Below are positions 1-6,195 of a stretch of DNA of 6,457 nucleotides, piece after piece (the first letter of the stretch is position 1; each line of letters opens with the position of its first letter). The position numbers were made by a program, and so were the translations under genes. Source of the stretch: CAYJOG01 sp964371695 [NCBI: uncultured bacterium] (GTDB taxonomy: Bacteria > CAYJOG01); assembly GCA_964371695.1 (NCBI GenBank), contig CAYJOG010000176.1, forward strand, positions 1-6,457, written 5' to 3'. The notes beneath the pieces were generated by a model. The model did not search any database, had not been told where the DNA came from, and saw only the letters and a program-made list of their open reading frames with translations.

Positions 1-10
1 AGGAAGCGCC

Positions 11-1279
11 ATGAGCGGGAACTGGGACCTGAGCGCCTACAAAGACCTGATCGCCAAATACGAAGGGGAACAGCAGAAACTGCTCGACCGCCGGGACAGT
101 CTGGTGGCCGACCTGCCCCTGCGGTTTCTTCGCCAGCAGGCACACTTCACCACCCCCGCCAGCAACTTTGACATGGTGCAGAAGGCCGTGGAAAAAGGCC
201 ATTCCGCCACCCCCAAGATTCTTGAAAAGCTCGGCATTTCCAATCAGGAACTGGCCGAGAAGCTGGGCGTGTCTGTGGCCGACGTGGAGGCCGTGCTCGC
301 CAGCGAGGTGCGCTCGCCCCACGTGATGGTGGACGGCGAAGACGCCCAGGCCCTGCGCGACGACGTGGTGGCCCGTGGCCGCGAAAACGCCATCCGCGTT
401 TTTCAGGAGGCAAGCTGGGGCAAGACGCTGCGGTTTTACCGCCCCAGCGGCCTGCGCCTGAAATACTGCGTGCAGGATCTGTTCATCGTGCTCACCGAGG
501 TGGCCAAGGGCCTGAAAAACCCCGATGAATACCCCATCGACGGCGTGATCTTTCCGAAAATGGAACAACCCGAAGAAGTCCTGTGGGTGTGCGGCATCCT
601 CTCGGACATCGAAAAGAAACTGGGCCTGAAACCCAACCAGATCAAGCTGGAGTTTCTGGTGGAAAGCGGCCAGGCCGTGGTGAACCTGCCCAAGCTCATC
701 GAAAACAGCATCCCCCGCCTCGCGGGCGTCATCTGGGGCATTGCGGACTACAGCGCCGACGTGCAGTTGCCCGACATCCTCAACGACCACCCCGTGTGCG
801 ACTGGGTGCGCATGACCATCGTGAACCTCGCGGGCGCGGTGGGTGTGCCCTGCATCGACAACATGACGGTGAACTATCCCGTGGCCCGCAAGGACATGGA
901 CGAAGCGGGCAACAAGGTGTTCATCCTCGACCGCCTCAAGGAATGTTACGACGACGCCATCCACGGCATGAAGCTGGGCATGGACGGCAAATGGGTGGGC
1001 CACCCAGCCCAGTTGTTTGTGGTGAAACTGGCCTATGCCCAGCGCTTCAAACAGGCCGAGGTGGACCAGGAGGTTTACAAGATCGAGGAATACAACAAGG
1101 CCGTGGAGGCCGAGCTGGGGGCCACCATCATCTCTGGCGTGATGAGCGACCGCGCCACCGACCGCCACGCCCGCGCCAAACTGCGCATCGCCGCCGCCCA
1201 GGGTTACATCGACCCGCAGCGCGCCAAGAACATCGGCATCATCACCGAAGAAGAACTGGCCCGCGCCGAGGGCAAATAA
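11..1279 (+). CDS. CitE/HpcH-family CoA-ester lyase, possibly a beta-methylmalyl-CoA lyase
   Basis: A 422-residue protein of the HpcH/HpaI aldolase and citrate lyase beta family, TIM-barrel enzymes that cleave beta-hydroxyacyl-CoA or hydroxyacid substrates with a divalent metal. The family pattern can be read in order: the start of the barrel at HFTTPASNFDMVQKA (45-59), the VMVDGEDA strand (105-112), RFYRP (141-145) where the family has its RVN-like substrate arginine, GVIFPKME (178-185), LVESG with the likely metal ligand Glu218, GIADYSADV with the likely metal ligand Asp246, and GMDGKWVGHPAQ (323-334). The start is supported by AGGAAG at positions 1-6. At 422 residues it is longer than typical members (about 290-350). 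The extra length is an N-terminal helical stretch, an insertion at about 62-102, and a C-terminal tail. The methylsuccinyl-CoA dehydrogenase-like gene downstream suggests beta-methylmalyl-CoA (malyl-CoA) cleavage to propionyl-CoA (acetyl-CoA) and glyoxylate. Family is confident, substrate is inferred, and citramalyl-CoA or another hydroxyacyl-CoA is possible. Confidence 0.85.
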   Translation: MSGNWDLSAYKDLIAKYEGEQQKLLDRRDSLVADLPLRFLRQQAHFTTPASNFDMVQKAVEKGHSATPKILEKLGISNQELAEKLGVSVADVEAVLASEVRSPHVMVDGEDAQALRDDVVARGRENAIRVFQEASWGKTLRFYRPSGLRLKYCVQDLFIVLTEVAKGLKNPDEYPIDGVIFPKMEQPEEVLWVCGILSDIEKKLGLKPNQIKLEFLVESGQAVVNLPKLIENSIPRLAGVIWGIADYSADVQLPDILNDHPVCDWVRMTIVNLAGAVGVPCIDNMTVNYPVARKDMDEAGNKVFILDRLKECYDDAIHGMKLGMDGKWVGHPAQLFVVKLAYAQRFKQAEVDQEVYKIEEYNKAVEAELGATIISGVMSDRATDRHARAKLRIAAAQGYIDPQRAKNIGIITEEELARAEGK

Positions 1280-1280
1280 A

Positions 1281-1581
1281 ACCAATTCTAAACCAAAATG
1301 GCTGAAAAGCGCCGGAAGGGTTGACCGACAGGAAACCAGGATGAAACCAAAAAGGGTTGAGAAGAATTGGTATGAATTCACGGATGAATTCGACACGAAC
1401 ACCGCGGCGCAACAAGCGCCGGAGGTGTTCGCGGCGCACGCGGGCTTTGCCTGCGCCGCGCCGGGCCGCAGCCGTTCACGACGAACGGCAAGGCAAAACA
1501 AACGATTCCAATTCCTGCAATCTGGAATTGGAATTGGTATAAAACAGGAAAAGCCGGGGCGGAGAAATACCGCCCCTTTTT
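1281..1581 (+). ncRNA. candidate structured RNA: chain of perfect hairpins ending in a terminator
   Basis: This non-coding stretch after the lyase stop holds consecutive inverted repeats. Positions 1397-1430 form a two-part stem (GAACACC with GGTGTTC, inside it CGGCGC with GCGCCG and loop AACAA). GCGGCGCA at 1431-1438 pairs with TGCGCCGC at 1452-1459. GCCGTTC at 1471-1477 pairs with GAACGGC at 1483-1489 around loop ACGAC. An 11-bp perfect stem pairs 1505-1515 with 1524-1534. The last stem is an intrinsic terminator at 1556-1581. A longer-range pair, ACCAATTCT (1281-1289) with AGAATTGGT (1363-1371), could close the 5' part. The series ends in a terminator 280 bases beyond the last stop, so it may be a small RNA or a long structured 3' UTR. 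I recognise no known RNA family and see no convincing promoter. It could instead be a patch of unrelated palindromic repeats. Confidence 0.33.
1556..1581 (+). terminator. intrinsic terminator
   Basis: GGGGCGG (1556-1562) pairs perfectly with CCGCCCC (1570-1576) across a 7-base loop (AGAAATA) and is followed at once by five T (1577-1581). This is a standard rho-independent terminator reading on the + strand. It would end transcription coming from the lyase gene, or from an RNA starting in the gap, and so would separate the lyase from the acyl-CoA dehydrogenase transcript. Confidence 0.7.
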
Positions 1582-1627
1582 GCATCGGGAGCATGTTTTT
1601 TGCAGTCTGTAGAAGTGGAGCATCGTT

Positions 1628-1761
1628 CCCTCCCCCCGATGGGGGGAGGGTGGCCCGCAGGGCCGGGTGAGGGGCAGAACAAAAAAATAAAACCACTATT
1701 TGGTTTTTTGCTTTTGAACAAACCCCTCACCCCAACCCTCTCCCCATTAAAGGGGAGAGGG
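1628..1761. repeat. composite inverted repeat (REP-like doublet), copy 1
   Basis: Two oppositely oriented units of a CCCTCtCCC-type palindrome. The left unit is a perfect 10-bp hairpin (1628-1637 with 1641-1650, loop GAT), a short spacer, then GGGTGAGGGG (1665-1674). The right unit is the mirror image: CCCCTCACCC (1723-1732), then a 10-bp hairpin, CCCTCTCCCC (1736-1745) with GGGGAGAGGG (1752-1761). The 48-base centre carries its own palindrome, AAAACCA (1689-1695) with TGGTTTT (1701-1707). The same layout recurs at 3621-3800. Repeats of this sequence type are common between genes of proteobacteria. A role in mRNA stability, nucleoid protein binding or transposition is possible but not shown. 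Confidence 0.75.
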
Positions 1762-1865
1762 GGCAAGGAAGCTTTTTTACCCCGTTTTTTTACGAATACG
1801 CCTGGGGCCAATAACTCCCACGAAACCAAAGACCATCTACAAACTTTATAAAACGCCCTGTTATC

Positions 1866-1871
1866 AGGAGG
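1866..1871 (+). promoter_or_regulatory. strong ribosome binding site for the acyl-CoA dehydrogenase
   Basis: A full AGGAGG Shine-Dalgarno sequence lies five bases before ATG 1877 and fixes the start of the acyl-CoA dehydrogenase. It is the best ribosome binding site in the window. Confidence 0.85.
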
Positions 1872-1876
1872 ACACC

Positions 1877-3547
1877 ATGAACTACACCGCCGCCCGCGCC
1901 GCCGCCGATGAAGCCCTGAAGGGCCTCCGCGCCCTTTCCCAGGCCGTGACGCAGCACCTCAAAAAAGTCTCCACCGGCGACGACGGCAAGGTGTCCGTCG
2001 GCAAAATGGACCAGCACCAGTTTGTGGCTTTTGAACTGGCCTATCTGGCCACCGAGGCCGAGGCCAGCCACTTTGGCCTGGACTATCTCACCAGCCTGCG
2101 CGAAAACGGCAAGGGCGAAGACCTGGGCCTGGAAGACCGGCTGGTGTTCACGTTTGTGGCCGAAGCCGTCACCTCGGCGCAGAGCCGTGTGCGGGGCCGC
2201 GAGGCCGCGTTTGGCGTGAGCGCCGCAGACCTTGCGGGGTGGCTGGGCGCTGACGCCGTGAGCGCCTTCACCACGTTTTTTCTCGACCCCCAGCAATACA
2301 GCGGCATTTATGCCCTGGTGCAGGAAAAAGGCCACACCGGCGAATACAACCTGCCCGAAGACCTCATGGCGGTGCGGGCCGAGTTCAAACGCTTCGCCGA
2401 AGAAAACGTGGCCCCCCTCGCCGAGCACACCCACCGGCACGATCAGGACATCCCCGAAGAAATCATCTCCAGCCTCGCCGAGCTGGGCTGCTTTGGCCTC
2501 TCCATTCCCAGCCAGTACGACGGCATGTTGGACGACCTGGGCAACATCGGCATGTGTCTGGTGACCGAGGAACTCTCCCGTGGCTCGCTGGGGGCGGCAG
2601 GCTCGCTCATCACGCGGCCAGAGATTCTGGCCAAGGCCATTCTCAAGGGTGGCACCGACGAACAGAAACAGCACTGGCTGCCCAAGCTGGCGAGCGGCGA
2701 AGTGCTGCCCACCGTGGCTGTGACCGAGCCGGACTATGGCAGCGACGTGGCGGGCATGAAGGTGACCGCCACCGAAGAAGCCGACGGCTGGCGGCTGAAC
2801 GGCGTGAAAACCTGGTGTACCTTCGCCGGGCGCGCCGACCTCATGCTGGTGCTGGCCCGCACCAATCCCGACCCGGCGCTGAAACACCGGGGCCTCAGCA
2901 TGTTCGTGGCCCCCAAGCCCCGGTTTGTGGGTCACGCGTTCGAGCACGTCTACCCCGACGGCAAGGGCCGCATCGAGGGCCGCGCCATTCCCACCATCGG
3001 TTACCGGGGCATGCACTCCTTCGAGGTGTCGCTGGAAAACGTGTGGGTGCCCAAGGAAAACCTCATCGGCGGCGAGGCGGGCAAGGGCAACGGGTTTTAT
3101 CTGCAAATGGAAGGTTTCAGCGGCGGGCGGTTGCAGACGGCGGCCCGCGCCATTGGTGTGATGCAGGCGTCTTTTGAAGTGGCCAACCGTTATTCCAACG
3201 AGCGCAAGGTGTTTGGCAAACCCATCGCGGCCTATGGCCTGAACCAATACAAACTGGCCCGCATGGCCATGATTCTGTGCGTGGCGCGGCAGTTCAGCTA
3301 TGGCGTGTGCCGGCTGATTGACCAGCACAAGGGCCAGATCGAAGCCAGCATGGTAAAGCTCTATTGCTCACGCATCGCCGAGTGGGTGGCCCGCGAGGCC
3401 ATGCAGTTGCACGGCGGCATGGGTTACGCTGAGGAATACGCCGTGAGCCGGTATTACGTGGACTCCCGCGTGTTCAGCATTTTTGAGGGCGCCGAAGAAG
3501 TGCTGGCCCTGCGCGTGATCGCCAGGGGCCTGGTGGACAAGGCGTAG
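1877..3547 (+). CDS. mcd: acyl-CoA dehydrogenase, probable (2S)-methylsuccinyl-CoA dehydrogenase
   Basis: A 556-residue FAD-dependent acyl-CoA dehydrogenase. Residues 1 to about 155 are an N-terminal extension absent from ordinary family members (about 380-400 residues). The conserved fold follows: N-terminal helical domain about 158-275, beta domain about 278-390, C-terminal helical domain about 400-556. The first family signature region is AVTEPDYGSDVAG (281-293), with Tyr287 where a small residue is usual. The second is QLHGGMGYAEEY with Arg525 and Asp529 (510-529). FEGAE (536-540) places the catalytic base at Glu537. The length and extension match the methylsuccinyl-CoA dehydrogenase of the ethylmalonyl-CoA pathway, which oxidises (2S)-methylsuccinyl-CoA to mesaconyl-CoA and passes electrons to electron-transfer flavoprotein. 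The lyase gene upstream fits the same pathway. The intervening hydratase gene and the carboxylase/reductase are not in the window. The family is certain; the substrate is likely. Another long dehydrogenase of unknown substrate is the alternative. Confidence 0.82.
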   Translation: MNYTAARAAADEALKGLRALSQAVTQHLKKVSTGDDGKVSVGKMDQHQFVAFELAYLATEAEASHFGLDYLTSLRENGKGEDLGLEDRLVFTFVAEAVTSAQSRVRGREAAFGVSAADLAGWLGADAVSAFTTFFLDPQQYSGIYALVQEKGHTGEYNLPEDLMAVRAEFKRFAEENVAPLAEHTHRHDQDIPEEIISSLAELGCFGLSIPSQYDGMLDDLGNIGMCLVTEELSRGSLGAAGSLITRPEILAKAILKGGTDEQKQHWLPKLASGEVLPTVAVTEPDYGSDVAGMKVTATEEADGWRLNGVKTWCTFAGRADLMLVLARTNPDPALKHRGLSMFVAPKPRFVGHAFEHVYPDGKGRIEGRAIPTIGYRGMHSFEVSLENVWVPKENLIGGEAGKGNGFYLQMEGFSGGRLQTAARAIGVMQASFEVANRYSNERKVFGKPIAAYGLNQYKLARMAMILCVARQFSYGVCRLIDQHKGQIEASMVKLYCSRIAEWVAREAMQLHGGMGYAEEYAVSRYYVDSRVFSIFEGAEEVLALRVIARGLVDKA

Positions 3548-3620
3548 AGCGGCTTGCGGAGCAGCGCCCACCACATCAGTCGTTACAAATGGGTTCTGGC
3601 GAGCCTGGGCGGCGCTCGCT

Positions 3621-3800
3621 GCCCTCTCCCTGAGGGAGAGGGCAGCCAAAGGTTGAGCAAAGCGAAACCTGAGGCGGGTGAGGGGGAACAACCTGCTCAA
3701 ATAGCAGGTATTGGGTTGTTCAGCGGTTCCTGTCCCCCTCACCCGCGCACGACCTCACATCCGTTCGGCCCTGCGCTGCCCTCTCCCTCAGGGAGAGGGC
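3621..3800. repeat. composite inverted repeat (REP-like doublet), copy 2
   Basis: This fills most of the 325-base gap before the transpeptidase gene; I see no gene there. The left hairpin pairs GCCCTCTCCC (3621-3630) with GGGAGAGGGC (3634-3643), followed about 30 bases on by GGGTGAGGGGG (3676-3686). The right unit is inverted: CCCCCTCACCC (3734-3744), then after about 33 bases the same 10-bp hairpin (3778-3787 with 3791-3800). The 47-base centre contains a nested palindrome: AACAACC (3687-3693) with GGTTGTT (3714-3720), and CCTGCT (3692-3697) with AGCAGG (3703-3708). There is no T tract after either hairpin on the + strand, so these are not standard terminators. Confidence 0.78.
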
Positions 3801-3872
3801 AAGGTAAAACATCGTCACAAGGATTTTTTTTCCGCCGTGGTATCTTTCGAACATTCAGGACGGTTTTTTGAC

Positions 3873-5084
3873 ATGAGCCGCAATCCGTCCATCAGGCAGG
3901 AACGCCAGTGGGCGCTGGGCCTGCTGTTGCTCGCTTTCATCACGTTTTTCATCGGCAGCTTTTTTGGCCGGGGGCCGCAAAAATCCGCCGCCCCACCCGT
4001 GCCCTGGACATGGCGCGCCTTTGGCCGCGCCCGCCTGAAACCCACCGGTGCGCCGGGGCAGTGGGTGTGGCCCGGCGTGGGCCGCGTGTCGCTCTCGGCC
4101 CCGTGGCAGGCCCACGTAGAAAAAACCGTGGCGCGGTTTGCGCCGCCGCAGGCCGCCGTGCTGATACAGGAACTGCCCAGCGGCCGGATGCTGGCGGCGG
4201 CGGGTTTCGGCCCCGGCGGCGCGCCGGGAGCGCAGGCGTTTCAGCACCCGGTGCTGGGGCGCAGGCTGGTGGCCGCCAGCATCATGAAGGTGCCCACGGC
4301 GGCGGCCCTGCTGGAGAACAACATCGCCACCATCCACACCGCCAGCCGCTGCAACGGGCGTTACACCGTGAGCGGCGGCTCGGTGGAAAACCACGGCTGG
4401 GGCGATTATGGCCAGCTCACACTGGCCCGCGCCCTGGCCAAAAGCTGCAACACCGTGTTTGCCCGTTATGCCCAGCAGGTGGGCTGGCCACCCATCTTGG
4501 CGGCCCTCACGCGGCTGGGGTGGCGCGAACCGGCCTGGGGCGTGCCCGCCACCGAAAAACCCGTGGTGCCCGCGAGCCTCAAGGGGCTGGAACTGTCACA
4601 GGCTTCGGCGGGTTTTGGCCACGTGCTGGTTACGCCCTGGCACATGCTTTCGCTCACCAGTGTGCTGGGCGGCGGCGGCGCGCCCAAACCGCCGGTATGG
4701 ATCAAAACCACCCAGCCTCTGGCGGAGCGCACCGGCTGCGGCGCACCCTGCCAGCCCCATCCGCCCCAGGCTCTGAACAAAGCGGTGGCGGCCAACCTGC
4801 TGCTGGCGCTGCGCGACGGCGTACACGACCCCATCGGCACGGCCCACAAGGGTTTTTTCACGCCGGGGGGGCGATACCGGCTGCCGGATATTTATGAGGT
4901 CCACGCCAAGACCGGCTCGCTCAACAGCCCCGACCCGAAGGGGTACCTCACCTGGTTTGTGGGCGTGGTGACCAAAAACGGCCAGCCGCACCTGGGCGTG
5001 GTGAGCATGGTGCTGAACGAGCCGGTCTGGCGCATCCGCGCCGCGGGTCTGGCGGGTGAACTGCTGTCCAGCGCGCCGTGGTAG
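3873..5084 (+). CDS. membrane-anchored penicillin-binding transpeptidase domain protein
   Basis: A 403-residue protein with one N-terminal membrane segment (about residues 14-31, after a basic RNPSIRQER start) and a periplasmic domain with all three motifs of penicillin-binding transpeptidases in order: SIMK at 136-139 (acylated serine Ser136), SCN at 191-193 and KTGS at 346-349. The stretch around SCN (LTLARALAKSCNTVFARYAQQVG) resembles the class B (FtsI/PbpA) transpeptidase domain. Only about 100 residues separate the membrane segment from SIMK, too few for the class B pedestal or a class A glycosyltransferase, so this is a reduced form. Likely role: D,D-transpeptidation or another acyl-serine reaction on peptidoglycan; a beta-lactam-binding sensor or beta-lactamase-like role is not excluded. 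The frame is open upstream into the repeat, but ATG 3873 sits directly before the membrane anchor. Its ribosome site is weak (AGGA at 3857-3860, 12 bases away), and GTG 3837 is an alternative start. Confidence 0.85.
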   Translation: MSRNPSIRQERQWALGLLLLAFITFFIGSFFGRGPQKSAAPPVPWTWRAFGRARLKPTGAPGQWVWPGVGRVSLSAPWQAHVEKTVARFAPPQAAVLIQELPSGRMLAAAGFGPGGAPGAQAFQHPVLGRRLVAASIMKVPTAAALLENNIATIHTASRCNGRYTVSGGSVENHGWGDYGQLTLARALAKSCNTVFARYAQQVGWPPILAALTRLGWREPAWGVPATEKPVVPASLKGLELSQASAGFGHVLVTPWHMLSLTSVLGGGGAPKPPVWIKTTQPLAERTGCGAPCQPHPPQALNKAVAANLLLALRDGVHDPIGTAHKGFFTPGGRYRLPDIYEVHAKTGSLNSPDPKGYLTWFVGVVTKNGQPHLGVVSMVLNEPVWRIRAAGLAGELLSSAPW

Positions 5085-5150
5085 GATGATTTTTCAAAGT
5101 CGTAAATGGGCCTCGTGTTTTTTCGCCCCAAAAACTTATAGGAGCGCAAG

Positions 5151-5429
5151 ATGCCCGAAAATGATGAAGAAATTGAACTGATTGCAAAGGTGTACGCCGA
5201 AAAGGTTACGAAATTCAGCGATGAGTTTTTGGCCGACATTGAAGAAAGACTCAAATCCAAGGTTGATGAAGGAAAAGCCAACGCTTTGATAGAAGAAATA
5301 AAAATGGATGTTGGGTTTGTCTCTCTTTTAAGAACTTTTGCATATGAAAAAATAATAACGAGGGACGTGTTGTCACACCTTAGTGACCGCATAGATAAAT
5401 TAGAGGAGAACCAATCCCAGAAGGAGTGA
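5151..5429 (+). CDS. small acidic helical protein of unknown function
   Basis: A 92-residue protein that I do not recognise. It starts after a good ribosome site (GGAG at 5141-5144, six bases before ATG). The sequence is highly charged and almost free of Pro and Gly, so it is probably all helix. A more hydrophobic middle segment, VGFVSLLRTFAYEKII (about 54-69), could pack as a helical hairpin or dimer interface. The C-terminal part (LSHLSDRIDKLEENQ) has a short coiled-coil-like pattern. No signal peptide or membrane segment is visible. Its GC content is near 40%, well below the large genes upstream, which suggests recent acquisition. It ends 14 bases before the first ATTCCC-type palindrome, so it may belong with the repeat and nuclease region that follows or simply lie next to it. 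Coding status rests on the ribosome site and sensible protein composition. Confidence 0.65.
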   Translation: MPENDEEIELIAKVYAEKVTKFSDEFLADIEERLKSKVDEGKANALIEEIKMDVGFVSLLRTFAYEKIITRDVLSHLSDRIDKLEENQSQKE

Positions 5430-5443
5430 AAACGCCTCACCGC

Positions 5444-5471
5444 CGTCATTCCCGCGAAGGCGGGAATCCAG
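5444..5471 (+). repeat. NTS/dRS3-like palindromic repeat, copy 1
   Basis: A hairpin with 8-bp arms ATTCCCGC (5448-5455) and GCGGGAAT (5460-5467) around loop GAAG, preceded by CGTC and followed by CCAG. It fits the ATTCCC-N8-GGGAAT pattern known as dRS3 in Neisseria. The 369-base gap 5430-5798 holds this copy, copy 2 and copy 3. I see no gene in it, although a frame stays open through the repeats. Confidence 0.9.
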
Positions 5472-5634
5472 TCCGAGCAAAAAAGCCTTCACCTTCTTTT
5501 CTATTCCCTTGGTGGCGCAGGCATCCTGCCTTCGCTGTCATCAATGAGGGCGGGCTGGACCACGGGCGTAGACGCCTTGGGCTACTTGCCCCAAAAATGA
5601 ACAAAGAAAATGGTTTGGTGTTTATCGGTTTGAA

Positions 5635-5662
5635 CTGGATTCCCGCCTTCGCGGGAATGACG
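5635..5662 (-). repeat. NTS/dRS3-like palindromic repeat, copy 2, inverted
   Basis: The exact reverse complement, over all 28 bases, of 5444-5471. The pair encloses 163 bases with no gene I can support, apart from small local palindromes such as GCAGG (5517-5521) with CCTGC (5525-5529). Confidence 0.9.
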
Positions 5663-5723
5663 GTGGGGGGCGCTGAGGCCATGTCTCTTTCCAACATCTG
5701 TCTTCCTGCGTTCAGCTTCCTGC

Positions 5724-5747
5724 TCTCCCCTTTTCTCGGGAATGACG
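5724..5747 (-). repeat. NTS/dRS3-like repeat, copy 3, degenerate
   Basis: Same orientation as copy 2. The right half, CGGGAATGACG (5737-5747), is intact while the left half has decayed. 18 of 24 bases match copy 2, so the hairpin is largely lost. It lies about 50 bases before the GIY-YIG start codon. Confidence 0.55.
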
Positions 5748-5798
5748 CCGGGGTATCCCAAAACCCGTTGAACGGTTGCCGTATCCTTTGATGAACAC

Positions 5799-6164
5799 AT
5801 GGCCAGACAACCCGCCATTTACCTGATCACCAGTCAGCGAAACGGTACGTTGTATCTGGGGGTGACCAGCAATCTGCTCAAAAGGGTCACGGAGCATCAA
5901 AACGAGGTTGCGGATGGCTTCAGCAAAAAATATGGAATTCACAAGCTAGTCTATTTTGAATTTCAACCGGACATGCCCAGCGCCATTTGCCGGGAGAAAC
6001 AGATCAAAAAATGGCGGCGGCAGTGGAAGATCGGGTTGATCGAAAAATACAATCCCGACTGGGACGACTTGTTGCCGTTGCTGGCGGGAACAACGGATGA
6101 CCCAAAAGGATTATTGAAAAGGTTTTTTGCTTCAAGTTTAACTGTATTCCCGCTTTCGCGGTAA
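5799..6164 (+). CDS. small GIY-YIG nuclease (Ssn-like / YhbQ-type)
   Basis: A 121-residue single-domain GIY-YIG nuclease. The GIY equivalent is AIY (6-8), the YIG equivalent is YLG (19-21), and the expected active-site residues are present: Tyr8, Tyr19, Arg29, His33, Glu66 (in REKQIKKWRR, 65-74) and Asn85 (YNPDW). The domain fills residues 3 to about 92. The remaining tail is not conserved in appearance, and residues 115-121 and the stop are encoded inside a palindromic repeat. Compact proteins of this type include the Ssn family, reported in Neisseria meningitidis as site-specific nucleases on single-stranded DNA that recognise the NTS palindrome and affect natural transformation. Repeats of that kind flank this gene on both sides, which supports an Ssn-like role, but specificity is inferred. 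GC is lower than in the large genes. No clear ribosome site precedes ATG 5799, though that start gives a full domain. Confidence 0.88.
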   Translation: MARQPAIYLITSQRNGTLYLGVTSNLLKRVTEHQNEVADGFSKKYGIHKLVYFEFQPDMPSAICREKQIKKWRRQWKIGLIEKYNPDWDDLLPLLAGTTDDPKGLLKRFFASSLTVFPLSR

Positions 6165-6169
6165 TGACG
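6142..6169 (-). repeat. NTS/dRS3-like repeat, copy 4, overlapping the nuclease stop
   Basis: Matches copy 2 at 25 of 28 bases, in the same orientation, and shares a G-rich flank beyond it. The three changes are G to T at 6145, C to T at 6154 and G to T at 6162. The last turns GGGAA into GGTAA and supplies the TAA stop of the GIY-YIG gene. Without it the frame would end two codons later at the TGA of AATGACG. Confidence 0.85.
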
Positions 6170-6195
6170 GCGGGGGGAGGGAACCTGCTTCTTTC

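Noticed and set aside
1281-1581. Possible CsrB/RsmZ-type sponge RNA
   Set aside because: I count nine GGA triplets over about 300 bases, close to chance for this composition, and none lies in the visible hairpin loops.
1341-1670. A 109-codon open frame in the gap after the lyase
   Set aside because: It runs through hairpins, a terminator and a repeat doublet; the peptide has no coherent composition and no good ribosome site.
1838-1855. A -10-like TATAAA at 1847-1852 as promoter of the acyl-CoA dehydrogenase
   Set aside because: No acceptable -35 element lies 16-18 bases upstream, so a promoter call rests on one AT-rich hexamer only.
1790-3328. A 512-codon open frame on the minus strand across the acyl-CoA dehydrogenase
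   Set aside because: It lies opposite a gene with complete family motifs and a strong ribosome site. The translation is rich in His, Gly and Ala with no recognisable domain, as expected of an antisense shadow in GC-rich DNA.
3778-3800. Repeat hairpin as a terminator before the transpeptidase gene
   Set aside because: The stem is strong but is followed by AAGGTAAAAC rather than a T tract, and the same hairpin occurs elsewhere as part of the repeat doublet.
5426-5791. A 121-codon open frame through the repeat region upstream of the nuclease
   Set aside because: Much of it is translated palindrome (a HSREGGNP-type peptide, typical of such repeats mis-called as genes), and it has no domain.
5791-5826. 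ATG at 5791 as the start of the GIY-YIG gene or as an upstream peptide
   Set aside because: It is out of frame with the nuclease and stops after 11 codons, with no ribosome site to support it.
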